Shown piece by piece: positions 14,655 through 27,571 of a stretch of DNA of 40,026 nt (its first letter is position 1; the number at the start of each line of letters is the position of its first letter). Source of the DNA: Actinomycetota bacterium (lineage in GTDB: Bacteria; Actinomycetota; Actinomycetes; Streptosporangiales; Streptosporangiaceae); contig DAHVAN010000099.1 in the NCBI GenBank assembly GCA_027314595.1, positions 1-40,026 on the forward strand, read 5' to 3'. Made by a program: the position numbers and the translations under genes. The notes under the pieces are model-generated. The model did not search any database. It was not told the origin of the DNA and was given only the letters and a program-made list of their open reading frames with translations.

Positions 14655-16088
14655 TCAGGGGAATGGCAGGCTGATGGTGTCGCCGATCCGGTGCACCCGC
14701 AGCGCGTTGGTCCTGCCCGGGCTGCCGGGAGGGCTGCCGGCCACGATGACGATCTTGTCGCCGATGGCGCACCGGCCGAGGTTCACGAGCGCGCTGTCCA
14801 CCTCGTGCACCATGTCGTCGGTGTGCCGCACGGTGTGCACGATGAACGTCTCGACCCCCCAGCTCAGCGCGAGCTGGCTGCGGGTCGCGGGCTCCGTGGT
14901 GAACGCGAGCAGCGGGATCGGCGACCGGTACCTGGCCAGCCGCCGCGCGGTCTCGCCGGTCATCGTGAAAGCGACGAGCGCCTTCGCGCTCACGATCGCG
15001 CCCACTTCGGCGGCCGCGCGCGCGATGGCCCCTCCGGTGGTGGTCGGCACCCGGGTCAGCGACGATTCCGCGCGCAGCGAACTGGCTTCGGCCGCCGTGA
15101 CGATGCGCGCCATGGTCGCCACGGTCTCGACCGGGTACGCGCCCACGCTGGTCTCCGCGGACAGCATCACCGCGTCAGCGCCCTCGACGACCGCGCCGGC
15201 GACGTCGGACACCTCGGCCCTGGTGGGCCGCGGCGCGGAGATCATCGACTCCAGCATCTGGGTGGCCACGATGACCGGCCGGGCACGTTCCCTCGCGAGA
15301 CTGATCGCCCGCTTCTGCACCGCGGGCACCTGCTCGAGCGGCAGTTCCACGCCAAGGTCGCCGCGCGCCACCATGATCCCGTCGAACGCGTCGACGATCT
15401 CCGGGAGCACGCTGACCGCCTCCGGCTTCTCGATCTTGGCGATCAGCGGCACGCGCCTGCCGACCTCGTCCATGACCTTGCGCGCGTGGGCGGCGTCGTC
15501 CGGGTTCCGGACGAACGACAGCGCGACCATGTCCACCCCGAGCGCGAGCGCCCAGCGCAGGTCGGCCTCGTCCTTGCCGGTGAGCGCGGGCGCGCTGACC
15601 GGCACCCCTGGCAGGTTGATGCCCTTGTGGTCGCAGACCTTCCCGCCCGCGACGACCCGCGTGGTGACCCGGCTTCCGGTCACCCCGACCACGTCGAGCT
15701 GGACGTTGCCGTCGTCGATCAGGATGCGGTCGCCCCCGCGGACGTCACCGGCGAGGCCTTGGTAGGTGGTGGCCGCCTCACGGCCGGTGCCAGGAATGTC
15801 GTCGGTGGTGATGACGAACTCGTCGCCGCGGTTGAGCCACACGGGCCCGCCGGGGAAGGTCCCGAGCCGGATCTTCGGGCCCTGGAGGTCGGCGAGCACG
15901 CCGACGCTGCGGCACGTGGCGTCGCTTCCGGCGCGGACCCGCTGATAGGCGCGCTGGTGGTCGTCGTAGTTTCCGTGGCTGAGGTTGAGCCTGGCGACAT
16001 CGAGGCCGGCGCCGATGAGCGCGCTGATCTGCTCCTGGCTCGAAGTCGCGGGCCCCAGGGTGCAGACGATCTTTGCCCGGCGCGTCAT
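14655..16088 (-). CDS. pyk: pyruvate kinase
   Basis: Pyruvate kinase converts phosphoenolpyruvate and ADP to pyruvate and ATP, the last step of glycolysis. The 477-aa protein starts MTRRAKIVCTLGPATSS and shows LNLSHGNYDDH, ILIDDGNVQLDVV, the catalytic-lysine region VPLIAKIEKPEAV, and the metal and substrate segment IMVARGDLGVELPLEQV, followed by ATQMLESMI and DAVMLSAETSVGAYPVE. The C-terminal regulatory domain (from about 345) is present. AAGGGG precedes the ATG. A DasR-type operator sits 15 nt before the start, so control by amino-sugar metabolism is likely. The gltD hairpin separates it from gltBD. Confidence 0.97.
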   Translation of the reverse strand: MTRRAKIVCTLGPATSSQEQISALIGAGLDVARLNLSHGNYDDHQRAYQRVRAGSDATCRSVGVLADLQGPKIRLGTFPGGPVWLNRGDEFVITTDDIPGTGREAATTYQGLAGDVRGGDRILIDDGNVQLDVVGVTGSRVTTRVVAGGKVCDHKGINLPGVPVSAPALTGKDEADLRWALALGVDMVALSFVRNPDDAAHARKVMDEVGRRVPLIAKIEKPEAVSVLPEIVDAFDGIMVARGDLGVELPLEQVPAVQKRAISLARERARPVIVATQMLESMISAPRPTRAEVSDVAGAVVEGADAVMLSAETSVGAYPVETVATMARIVTAAEASSLRAESSLTRVPTTTGGAIARAAAEVGAIVSAKALVAFTMTGETARRLARYRSPIPLLAFTTEPATRSQLALSWGVETFIVHTVRHTDDMVHEVDSALVNLGRCAIGDKIVIVAGSPPGSPGRTNALRVHRIGDTISLPFP

Positions 16089-16103
16089 GCGGGATCCCCT
16101 TCC

Positions 16104-16119
16104 AGTGGTCTATACCACT
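16104..16119. promoter_or_regulatory. DasR-type operator (dre) before pyk
   Basis: AGTGGTCTATACCACT is a palindrome with 6-bp arms. The dre consensus bound by the GntR/HutC-family regulator DasR of streptomycetes is A[GC]TGGTCTAGACCA[GC]T; this site differs at one central base. It lies 15 nt upstream of the pyk start, where a bound repressor would block transcription. DasR releases DNA in response to glucosamine-6-phosphate. Confidence 0.75.
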
Positions 16120-16216
16120 TTATCGGATATTCCGCCCGCAAGAAGGGGCGTAACGGAAGGTTCACGCGCTGGTCAGGCTGCCGTCACGGAGGCAGGACCG
16201 GGGCCGGGGGCGGCCG

Positions 16217-16239
16217 CCGCCCGCTAAACGAGCGGGCGG
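16217..16239 (-). terminator. 9-bp hairpin overlapping the gltD stop codon
   Basis: CCGCCCGCT (16217-16225) pairs with AGCGGGCGG (16231-16239) around a 5-nt loop. The gltD stop (TAG, 16224-16226) is in the stem, so it would end the gltBD transcript. Confidence 0.65.
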
Positions 16240-17657
16240 GCCGTCGGCGGGATCGCCACCGGGAGCGCCGGGCGGTCCAGACCGCGCAGGTACCTGTCCA
16301 CGCAGGCCGCGGCGCTGCGGCCCTCGGCGATCGCCCACACGATCAGCGACTGGCCGCGGCCCATGTCCCCCGCGACGAACACGCCGGGCACCGAGGTCTC
16401 ATACGACGCGGAGCGGGCCACGTTGCCGCGCGCGTCGAACTCGACGCCGAGGTCGGCGAGCAGTCCCGGCTTCTCCGCGCCGGTGAAGCCCATCGCCAGC
16501 AGCACGAGCTCGCAGCCGATCTCGCGCGCCGTGCCCGGCACCGGCGTGAACCGGCCGCCGGACATCGCCACCTCCGTCAGCCGCAGCGCCCGCACCGCGC
16601 CGGCGGCGTCAGGCAGGAACTCCTCGCTCGACACCGCGTAGACGCGCTCGCCGCCCTCCTCGTGGGCGGAGGAGACGCGGTAGATCATCGGGTACGTCGG
16701 CCACGGCTGGCTCTCCGGCCGTGACCGCGGCGGCCTGGGCATGATCTCCAGCTGGGTCACCGACCGCGCGCCCTGGCGGTGCGCGGTGCCCAGGCAGTCG
16801 GCACCGGTGTCCCCGCCGCCGATGATCACCACGTGCTTGCCGGCCGCGGAGACAGGCGACGACGCGCCGAGCCTGTTCGCCGGCGGCAGGTACTCCATCG
16901 CCTGGTAGATGCCGGAAAGCTCGCGGCCGGGCACCGTCAGGTCGCGCGGCACCCGCGCCCCGCCGGCCAGCACCACGGCGGAAAAGCCGTCAAGCTGCGC
17001 GGCCGACTCCACCGCCGCGCCGCAGGAGAAGACCGTCCCCTCGGCCGACATCTGGGCGAGCCGCCGGTCCAGGTGGCGCTTTTCCATCTTGAACTCGGGG
17101 ATGCCGTACCGCAGCAGCCCGCCGGGCGCGTCGTCGCGTTCGAACACGGTCACCGCGTGCCCCGCCCTCGTCAGCTGCTGCGCCGCGGCGAGGCCGGCGG
17201 GGCCGGACCCGACCACGGCGACGGAGCACCCGGAAGCCGCCGACGGCAGGACGGGGACCACCGCACCGGATGCCCACGCCCGGTCGATGATCTCCACCTC
17301 GACCTGCTTGATCGTGACGGGCTCGGCATTGATGCCGAGCACGCACGCCGATTCGCACGGCGCGGGGCACAGCCGCCCGGTGAACTCGGGGAAGTTGTTG
17401 GTGGCGTGCAGCCGCTCCGCGGCTGCCGTCCAGTCCGACCGGTACACCAGGTCGTTCCACTCCGGGATCAGGTTGCCGAGCGGGCAGCCGTTGTGGCAGA
17501 ACGGGATGCCGCAGTCCATGCAGCGCGCCGCCTGCCGTTCCGCCCGCTCGCGGGCGAACGGCTCGTACACCTCGCGCCAGTCCGTCAGCCGCACGTCGAC
17601 CGGCCGCCGCCGCGGTGTCTCCCGCGCTGTCTTCAGGAACCCCTTCGGGTCGCCCAT
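16224..17657 (-). CDS. gltD: glutamate synthase (NADPH) small subunit
   Basis: GltD passes electrons from NADPH through FAD and iron-sulfur clusters to GltB for glutamate synthesis. The N-terminal part has the Cys-rich cluster ligands (CMDCGIPFCHNGCPLGN, then LCPAPCESACVLG). VAVVGSGPAGLAAAQQLTRAG binds FAD, VVIIGGGDTGADCLGTA binds NADPH, and GVFVAGDMGRGQSLIVWA closes the fold. I chose the ATG at 17657 (MGDPKGFL, the usual family start). A GTG at 17675 overlaps the gltB stop as GTGA and could be the coupled start instead. It follows gltB directly and forms one operon with it. Confidence 0.95.
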   Translation of the reverse strand: MGDPKGFLKTARETPRRRPVDVRLTDWREVYEPFARERAERQAARCMDCGIPFCHNGCPLGNLIPEWNDLVYRSDWTAAAERLHATNNFPEFTGRLCPAPCESACVLGINAEPVTIKQVEVEIIDRAWASGAVVPVLPSAASGCSVAVVGSGPAGLAAAQQLTRAGHAVTVFERDDAPGGLLRYGIPEFKMEKRHLDRRLAQMSAEGTVFSCGAAVESAAQLDGFSAVVLAGGARVPRDLTVPGRELSGIYQAMEYLPPANRLGASSPVSAAGKHVVIIGGGDTGADCLGTAHRQGARSVTQLEIMPRPPRSRPESQPWPTYPMIYRVSSAHEEGGERVYAVSSEEFLPDAAGAVRALRLTEVAMSGGRFTPVPGTAREIGCELVLLAMGFTGAEKPGLLADLGVEFDARGNVARSASYETSVPGVFVAGDMGRGQSLIVWAIAEGRSAAACVDRYLRGLDRPALPVAIPPTARPLV

Positions 17658-17671
17658 GCCTGAAATCACCC

Positions 17672-22330
<4,659 letters not shown>

Positions 22331-22395
22331 CAACACTCCTGTCGTCTAATGTCCGCTGTCATGCAATGCCGCGGTGGGACGACGTTGGCCCTGCT

Positions 22396-22422
22396 GCTAC
22401 ACGTAGGTTACGTTGACATTAC
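22396..22422 (-). promoter_or_regulatory. possible GlnR box upstream of gltB
   Basis: On the minus strand three half-sites follow one another with exact 6-nt spacers: GTAAT (22422-22418), GTAAC (22411-22407) and GTAGC (22400-22396). The actinobacterial GlnR consensus alternates GTnAC and GWAAC with 6-nt spacers, so the middle half fits fully and the outer ones miss one base each. It is 66-92 nt before the gltB start and overlaps the last codon of the Lgt-like gene. Confidence 0.45.
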
Positions 22423-23441
22423 ATGACTGGTGAATCGCTTTCCAGGGCCGGCTCCTGTGTCGGCTGGTAAGTGCTGTTGCGCATGTGACGGGTGCGCGCG
22501 AGGTAGACAATGGCGCCGATGAGGACAACAGCGTCACCAAGTTCCCCTGCTCTGAGCCCGAGAACCACCGGCAGGTGACCGATACCCAGCCAAAACAGCG
22601 TGAAACCGCCCGCCGCGTACCCCGCGGCCCACAGCGCGAAGACACGCTCGCCAGGAAGCGCGAACCTCCGGCCCGCCCAGGCCACCCCTATACCCGTCGT
22701 CACGCTCCATAGCGCTTGGTACAGGAAAATAGGCTGAAATGTGGCGAAGTTCTCATAACCGGACGGGCGGTGCGCGGGTGATATGGCAACCGCCCACCAC
22801 AGCGACGACGGGTGACCGAAGCCCTGCTTCGCGAACCAGTCGCCGGCCGCGGCCACCGCCTGGCCGAAGGCGATCGCCGGCGCCGCCGCGCCCGCCACGG
22901 GGCCGAGCCGTGTCCGCCGCCCTCGCAGGCCACTTGGGCGGGCAGGGCGGGCGGGGTATTTGGGGCGGGCGGGGTATTTGGGGCGGCGGGACTGGTAGCG
23001 GCGGCGACTCGGGCGGCTGAGGCTGCCTGGGCGGGTGGGACGGGTGGGGCTGGGGGTGCCGGGACGGGTGGGGCTGGGGGTGCCGGGGCGGGTGGTGCCG
23101 ACGGAAAGCCTGCGGCAGGCCAGCCAGGCCGCGAAAGTGCCGAAGACGACAGCGCCGGGGAAGCCGATCACCGCGTCCCAGGTGCGCACCGCCTGCCAGA
23201 GGCCGCCATGCGCCTGAGCGAGGAGCGCGCCGAGCGCGGCCGGCGCCAGGCCAGCCGGGACCGCCCAGGCGGCCACCTCTTCGATCACCCCGCGCGGGCC
23301 GCCGGCGGCGCGGTACCTGCGGCCGGCGATCCAGAGGGCGAGCAGGATGCCCGCGACCGCGCATAGCGCCTGCGCCCGGAAGGTGAACAGCCCGAGGTGC
23401 CACGTCGAGCGCGACGGGCTCGGCACGTACGCAAGCGGCAT
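22419..23441 (-). CDS. Lgt-like membrane protein lacking catalytic residues
   Basis: The position (after trpA), the start (PSPSRSTWHLGLFTFRAQAL) and the membrane topology match prolipoprotein diacylglyceryl transferase, which adds diacylglycerol to lipobox cysteines. The signature region is eroded, though: where Lgt has G-R-x-G-N-[FW]-x-N-x-E-x-x-G-R this protein has AAAGDWFAKQGFGH, losing the essential Arg, Asn and Glu. The later FLYE motif is FLYQ, and the conserved GGR-x-Y-H region reads APAALGALLAQ. A Pro/Arg/Thr-rich insert of about 70 residues (roughly 112-182), made of in-frame repeats, separates the halves. It is probably not an active transferase; a second Lgt would be expected elsewhere. 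The open frame argues against simple decay. Confidence 0.8.
   Translation of the reverse strand: MPLAYVPSPSRSTWHLGLFTFRAQALCAVAGILLALWIAGRRYRAAGGPRGVIEEVAAWAVPAGLAPAALGALLAQAHGGLWQAVRTWDAVIGFPGAVVFGTFAAWLACRRLSVGTTRPGTPSPTRPGTPSPTRPTRPGSLSRPSRRRYQSRRPKYPARPKYPARPARPSGLRGRRTRLGPVAGAAAPAIAFGQAVAAAGDWFAKQGFGHPSSLWWAVAISPAHRPSGYENFATFQPIFLYQALWSVTTGIGVAWAGRRFALPGERVFALWAAGYAAGGFTLFWLGIGHLPVVLGLRAGELGDAVVLIGAIVYLARTRHMRNSTYQPTQEPALESDSPVM
22945..23087 (-). repeat. in-frame minisatellites inside the Lgt-like gene
   Basis: A 24-bp unit occurs twice at 23040-23087 (encoding PGTPSPTR twice) and an 18-bp unit occurs twice near 22945-22985 (encoding KYPARP twice). Both periods are multiples of three. 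They make up most of the basic, Pro-rich insert that Lgt proteins lack. Confidence 0.8.
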
Positions 23442-23528
23442 ACCTGGACGTTACTCGCTTTTCCCGTCCGGCCGGCCTCGGCTCGCCCGCGCTCGCGCCT
23501 TGCCCGCGGGCCGGGGATACTCGAGGCT

Positions 23529-24194
23529 GTGAGCGCAGACACGGCAGTCCCGCTGACGCGGACGCCTCGCTGCTATCGGGTGCTCGCCCGCGCGGACGAG
23601 ATCGCGCGGGCGGCAGGCAGTCCTGACGTGGGGCCGGAACACCTGCTCCTGGCGATCGTTCATGACGTCCAGGCCGTGCCGACCCAGGTACTGGGTCGGC
23701 TGGCCGACCTTGACCGGGTTGAGAACGCGCTCCTCGAGGTGGTGAGCTCGCCGGGGTACTCGCCGCCGGGTCCGGCCAGGCCCGCGGCGGGGACTGAGCC
23801 GCGCGCCGCGCAGGTCGCCGCGACGATGGGCCATTCGCACATCGGGGTCGAGCACCTGTTCCTGGCGATCATCGGCGACCGCGACTGCGCGGCGGCCGGG
23901 GTGCTCGCCCGGTATGCCGACCCCGGCGCGGTTGAGGCGGCGGTCATCGCGGAGATGAAGACGCCGGGGTATCGCGGCGAACCGGACCCCGGCGCCGGGC
24001 GGGTGTTCCTGCCGGACGGCCTCGAACTGGACCGGGCGCTGGCCGAGGCCATCGCAGCGGGCCTTCCTGAAGGCGCCACGTTCGGCGTGAACTGGGAGAA
24101 CGGCAGGCAGTGGGTGCGCGTCATCGGGCCGGGCGACACCCGCGAGGTGCTCAACGCCGCGCTCGCCAGCCTGGGACGCCCTGGGCTCGACTGA
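23529..24194 (+). CDS. Clp N-terminal-domain protein
   Basis: Two Clp-N (ClpA/ClpC substrate- and adaptor-binding) repeats are visible: RVLARADEIARAAG...GPEHLLLAIVHD at residues 14-43 and GHSHIGVEHLFLAIIGD at about 99-115. There is no AAA+ ATPase part, so this stand-alone form may bind ClpC partners or substrates; its true role is unknown. The remaining C-terminal 90 residues are acidic with NWENGRQWVRVIG. I chose the GTG at 23529 because earlier in-frame starts would overlap the divergent Lgt-like gene's upstream region and read as Arg-rich non-coding sequence; the ribosome binding site is weak (GAGG very close to the start). Confidence 0.75.
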   Translation: MSADTAVPLTRTPRCYRVLARADEIARAAGSPDVGPEHLLLAIVHDVQAVPTQVLGRLADLDRVENALLEVVSSPGYSPPGPARPAAGTEPRAAQVAATMGHSHIGVEHLFLAIIGDRDCAAAGVLARYADPGAVEAAVIAEMKTPGYRGEPDPGAGRVFLPDGLELDRALAEAIAAGLPEGATFGVNWENGRQWVRVIGPGDTREVLNAALASLGRPGLD

Positions 24195-24340
24195 GTGCTG
24201 CGACTAGACAGCCGCATAAGGCGAAGACTTGCCTGTGCCGGCCCGGTCCGGTATTGCGCGCCAGTTCACGGGCACTGTGAGGGATCCTGGCTGCCGGGGG
24301 GGCTGGCGCATATCCCTGGCCGGCAACCGGTGACCCCCTC

Positions 24341-24447
24341 TAACCTGCGCCCCGTGCGTCCCGCGCGAACCACTGGCTCGTGCCGCGTTCCGGGCCAGAT
24401 GCGCAGCTGCCCCGGTCCTACCGGGCCAGATGCGCAGGCGCCCCAGT
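24341..24447 (+). repeat. 107-bp dispersed repeat, copy 1
   Basis: This stretch aligns without gaps to 38114-38220. The first 46 bases, up to and including GAACCACTGGCTCGTGCC, differ at only one position. Internally CGGGCCAGATGCGCAG occurs twice, 31 nt apart (24391 and 24422), and CCCGGT-N3-ACCGGG forms a hairpin. Both copies are intergenic and follow the end of a minus-strand gene (here trpA). Confidence 0.9.
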
Positions 24448-24553
24448 CACGCGACGGGTTCGGCCCGCCCGGCCGGGTCCCGCTCGCCTCATGCGCTGCC
24501 GGCGCCACGCCGGCCACCGCCGGCCCGGGCGGGGTTCCCGCGACAGGCCCCGC

Positions 24554-24607
24554 GGCAGCCGCAACGCCGGGCAGCTGGCCGGCAGCCGCAACGCCGGGCA
24601 GCTGGCC
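24554..24607 (+). repeat. 27-bp perfect tandem duplication
   Basis: Two identical 27-bp units (24554-24580 and 24581-24607), rich in GCC and GGC, lie just beyond the trpA stop codon. The core of each unit is CAACGCCGGGCAGCTGGCC. Confidence 0.9.
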
Positions 24608-24662
24608 GACAGCGCGCCTGGCGCGAACTGCCGTGTCACCGGCGCCTCTGGTGCCCGCGGCT

Positions 24663-25460
24663 CTAGCCGCGGCGGACGCCGGATGCCAGGTCGGCGGTCA
24701 GGGCGCGGACGGCGGCCACCGCCGCGTCCTGGCCGGGGGCGTCGGCCAGGCGGCGGACGAACGCGGAGCCGACGATGACGCCGTCGGCGAACCCGGCGAC
24801 CTCGGCGGCCTGGCCGCGGTTGCTGACGCCGACGCCGACGGCCACCGGGAGACTGGTGTGCTCGCGGACCCGGGCGACCAGCCGGGCCGCGCCCGAGTTG
24901 ACGGCGTCGCGGGTGCCGGTGATGCCCATCAGGCTGACCGCGTAGACGAAGCCGCGGCACACCGCGCTGATCTCGGCGATGCGCTGCGCCGTGGAACTCG
25001 GGGCGACCAGGAAGACCCGGTCAAGGCCGTGGGAGTCGGACGCCGCGAGCCAGGGGGCGGCCTCTTCGGGGGTCAGGTCGGGGGTGATCAGCCCGGCGCC
25101 GCCGGCGTTCGCCAGGTCACGCGCGAACGCGTCGACGCCGTAGGCGTCCACCGGGTTCCAGTAGGTCATGACGAGCGTGGCTGTGCCCTTGGCCGCGATC
25201 GCCTGCACCAGGTCAAGCACGTCCTTGACCCGGGTGCCGCTCTTCAGCGAGTGGTAGACCGCGTCGGCGATCACCGGCCCGTCCATCAGCGGGTCGGAGT
25301 ACGGCAGGCCGACCTCGATGACGTCCGCGCCCGCCTCCGCCATGGCGAGCGCGGCCCTGGTGGCGGTCTGGCTGTCAGGAAAGCCGGCCGGCAGGTAGCC
25401 GACCAGCGCGGCGCGCTTGTCCGCGGCCGCCTTCTCGAACGCCGTCTTCACGGTACTCAC
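24663..25460 (-). CDS. trpA: tryptophan synthase alpha chain
   Basis: TrpA cleaves indole-3-glycerol phosphate to indole and glyceraldehyde-3-phosphate, and passes indole to TrpB by a tunnel. The catalytic Glu and Asp are in DVIEVGLPYSDPLMDGP; AALVGYLPAGFPD opens the barrel, and the phosphate-binding end is VGVGVSNRGQAAEVAGFADG then VIVGSAFVRR. The 265-aa length is normal. The GTG at 25460 lies 4 nt after the trpB stop, with CGGAG in the end of trpB, so the two are translationally coupled. Confidence 0.97.
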   Translation of the reverse strand: MSTVKTAFEKAAADKRAALVGYLPAGFPDSQTATRAALAMAEAGADVIEVGLPYSDPLMDGPVIADAVYHSLKSGTRVKDVLDLVQAIAAKGTATLVMTYWNPVDAYGVDAFARDLANAGGAGLITPDLTPEEAAPWLAASDSHGLDRVFLVAPSSTAQRIAEISAVCRGFVYAVSLMGITGTRDAVNSGAARLVARVREHTSLPVAVGVGVSNRGQAAEVAGFADGVIVGSAFVRRLADAPGQDAAVAAVRALTADLASGVRRG

Positions 25461-25464
25461 GCGC

Positions 25465-26709
25465 TCAGACTCCGAACCACTTGGACGCGGTCGCGACGTC
25501 CTTGTCGCCGCGGCCGGACAGGTTCACCAGGATCAGGCCGCCCGGGCCCAGTTCGCGGCCGACGTCCATGGCGCCCGCCAGCGCGTGCGAGGACTCCAGG
25601 GCCGGGATGATCCCTTCGGTGCGGCACAGCGCGGAGAAGCCGTTCATCGCCTCCGCGTCGCTGACCGGCCGGTATTCGGCGCGGCCCGTGTCCTTGAGCC
25701 AGGCGTGCTCGGGGCCGACGCCCGGGTAGTCCAGGCCCGCCGAGATGGAGTGCGTGTCGAGCGTCTGGCCCTCGTCGTCCTGCAGCAGGTAGGTGCGCAT
25801 GCCGTGCAGCACGCCAGGCGAGCCCTTGCTCAGGGTGGCCGCGTTCCTGCCGGGGCCCTCGCCGTCGCCGCCGGCCTCGCAGCCGACCAGCCTGACCCCG
25901 GTGTCCGCGATGAAGGCGTGGAAGACGCCGATCGCGTTGGAGCCGCCGCCGACGCAGGCGATGACCGCGTCGGGAAGCCGGCCGGCCAGGCCGAGGACCT
26001 GCTGCCTTGCCTCGATGCCGATGATGCGCTGGAAGTCCCTGACCATCATGGGGAAGGGGTGCGGGCCGCCGACAGACCCGATGCAGTAGTGGGTGTTCTC
26101 GACGGTCGACACCCAGTCGCGGAACGCGTCGTTCATGGCGTCCTTGAGCGTCCGGGTGCCGGTCGTCACGGGGATGACCTCGGCGCCGAGCATCCGCATC
26201 CGCGACACGTTGAGCGCCTGCCGCCTGGTGTCCTCTTCGCCCATGTAGACCGCGCACTCCAGGCCGAGCAGGGCGCATGCCGTCGCCGTCGCGACGCCGT
26301 GCTGGCCGGCCCCGGTCTCGGCGATCACCCGTGTCTTGCCCATCCGCTTGGTGAGCAGCACCTGGCCGAGCACGTTGTTGATCTTGTGAGACCCGGTGTG
26401 GGCGAGGTCCTCGCGCTTGAGCAGCACACGGCAGCCGCCCGCGTGCTCGCCGCCGAACCGCTTCGCCTCTGTCACCAGCGTCGGGCGGGCGGCGTAGTTC
26501 GTGAGCAGGCCGGTCAGTTCGGCGGTGAACTCAGGGTCGCCGCGCGCGGCCTCGTACTCCTCGGCGAGCTGCTCGAGCGCCGCCATCAGGGACTCGGGCG
26601 CGAAGCGCCCGCCGAAGACGCCGAAGTGGCCGGACAGATCCGGAACGGGCGAAATATCAGGCTCGGCGGGTGCGTGCTCCGCCGGCGAGGTGCTGTCCAC
26701 GGCGGTCAC
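25465..26709 (-). CDS. trpB: tryptophan synthase beta chain
   Basis: TrpB condenses indole with L-serine to tryptophan using pyridoxal phosphate. The PLP lysine is in [15 protein letters not shown], the phosphate cup is [15 protein letters not shown], and [16 protein letters not shown] lies in the C-terminal half. The first 30 residues (Ala/Pro/Glu-rich) are a variable leader before [17 protein letters not shown]. It starts one base after the trpC stop, so trpC, trpB and trpA form one transcript. Confidence 0.97.
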   Translation of the reverse strand: MTAVDSTSPAEHAPAEPDISPVPDLSGHFGVFGGRFAPESLMAALEQLAEEYEAARGDPEFTAELTGLLTNYAARPTLVTEAKRFGGEHAGGCRVLLKREDLAHTGSHKINNVLGQVLLTKRMGKTRVIAETGAGQHGVATATACALLGLECAVYMGEEDTRRQALNVSRMRMLGAEVIPVTTGTRTLKDAMNDAFRDWVSTVENTHYCIGSVGGPHPFPMMVRDFQRIIGIEARQQVLGLAGRLPDAVIACVGGGSNAIGVFHAFIADTGVRLVGCEAGGDGEGPGRNAATLSKGSPGVLHGMRTYLLQDDEGQTLDTHSISAGLDYPGVGPEHAWLKDTGRAEYRPVSDAEAMNGFSALCRTEGIIPALESSHALAGAMDVGRELGPGGLILVNLSGRGDKDVATASKWFGV

Positions 26710-26710
26710 A

Positions 26711-27526
26711 CTACCCGCGTTCCCGCTCGTTGCGCAGCGCCGGGTGCGATCCCGCCGTCACTAGGTCGGCGACCGCTGCCCGCGGGTCCTTCTCCGTCAC
26801 CAGGGACTCCCCCACGAGCACCGCGTCGGCGCCCGCGGCGGCGTATGCCAGCAGGTCATGCGGCCCGCGGACACCGGATTCCGCGATCTTGACGGTGCCT
26901 TCGGGAATGCGGCCGGCCAGCCGGGCGAAGATCGAGCGGTCCACCTCCAGGGTGCCGAGGTTGCGCGCGTTCACCCCGATCACCGTGGCGGCGGCGTCCA
27001 CCGCCCGGTCAAGCTCGTCGTCGGTGTGCACCTCGACCAGCGGCAGCAGCCCGATCGACAGCGCCCGTTCGACGAGCGAGACGAGCGCGCTCTGCCCGAG
27101 CGCGGCGACGATGAGCAGCACCATGTCGGCGCCGTAAGCGCGCGCCTCCCACAGCTGGTAGGAGCTGACCACGAAGTCCTTGCGCAGCAGCGGAACCTGC
27201 ACTGCCCTGCGGACGGAGGCGAGGTCGTCGAGCGACCCGCCGAACCTGCGCTGCTCGGTGAGGACGCTGATCACCCGGGCGCCGCCTGCCTCATAGTCGC
27301 CTGCCAGCGCGGCCGGATCGTCGATCTCCGCCAGCGCGCCGCGGGACGGGCTCGCCCGCTTTACCTCCGCGATGACGCTGACCCCGTCCGCCTTGAGCGC
27401 CGCGAGCGCGTCGAGCGGGGACGCCGCCCGGCGAGCCATGTCCTTCAACTGCTCAAGCGAGACGCGCCGCTGCCGTTCGGCGAGATCGGCACGCACGCCA
27501 TCAAGGATCTCGTCGAGCACACTCAC
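26711..27526 (-). CDS. trpC: indole-3-glycerol phosphate synthase
   Basis: TrpC closes the indole ring from Cd[17 protein letters not shown] carries the catalytic Lys, [14 protein letters not shown] and [18 protein letters not shown] follow, with [14 protein letters not shown] and [10 protein letters not shown] at the end of the barrel. The 271-aa size is typical. Unlike E. coli there is no fused TrpF domain; in actinomycetes that isomerase step is done by PriA, encoded here at 33503-34282. Confidence 0.97.
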   Translation of the reverse strand: MSVLDEILDGVRADLAERQRRVSLEQLKDMARRAASPLDALAALKADGVSVIAEVKRASPSRGALAEIDDPAALAGDYEAGGARVISVLTEQRRFGGSLDDLASVRRAVQVPLLRKDFVVSSYQLWEARAYGADMVLLIVAALGQSALVSLVERALSIGLLPLVEVHTDDELDRAVDAAATVIGVNARNLGTLEVDRSIFARLAGRIPEGTVKIAESGVRGPHDLLAYAAAGADAVLVGESLVTEKDPRAAVADLVTAGSHPALRNERERG

Positions 27527-27571
27527 GCGGTTCCGTCATCTCCTCAAATCGGAAATGTTGCGCCACCGATG

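Larger units (their letters stand above)
24195..24662. other. 468-bp convergent gap with repeats
   Basis: Between the ends of the Clp-N gene (plus) and trpA (minus) no gene is credible. The gap holds copy 1 of a 107-bp dispersed repeat (24341-24447) and a perfect 27-bp tandem duplication (24554-24607). An open plus-strand frame crosses it but lacks codon bias and a ribosome binding site. Confidence 0.7.

Noticed and set aside
24195..25610. 471-aa plus-strand frame over the trpA region
   Set aside because: It is mostly antisense to trpA; the remaining part is repeat DNA without a ribosome binding site.
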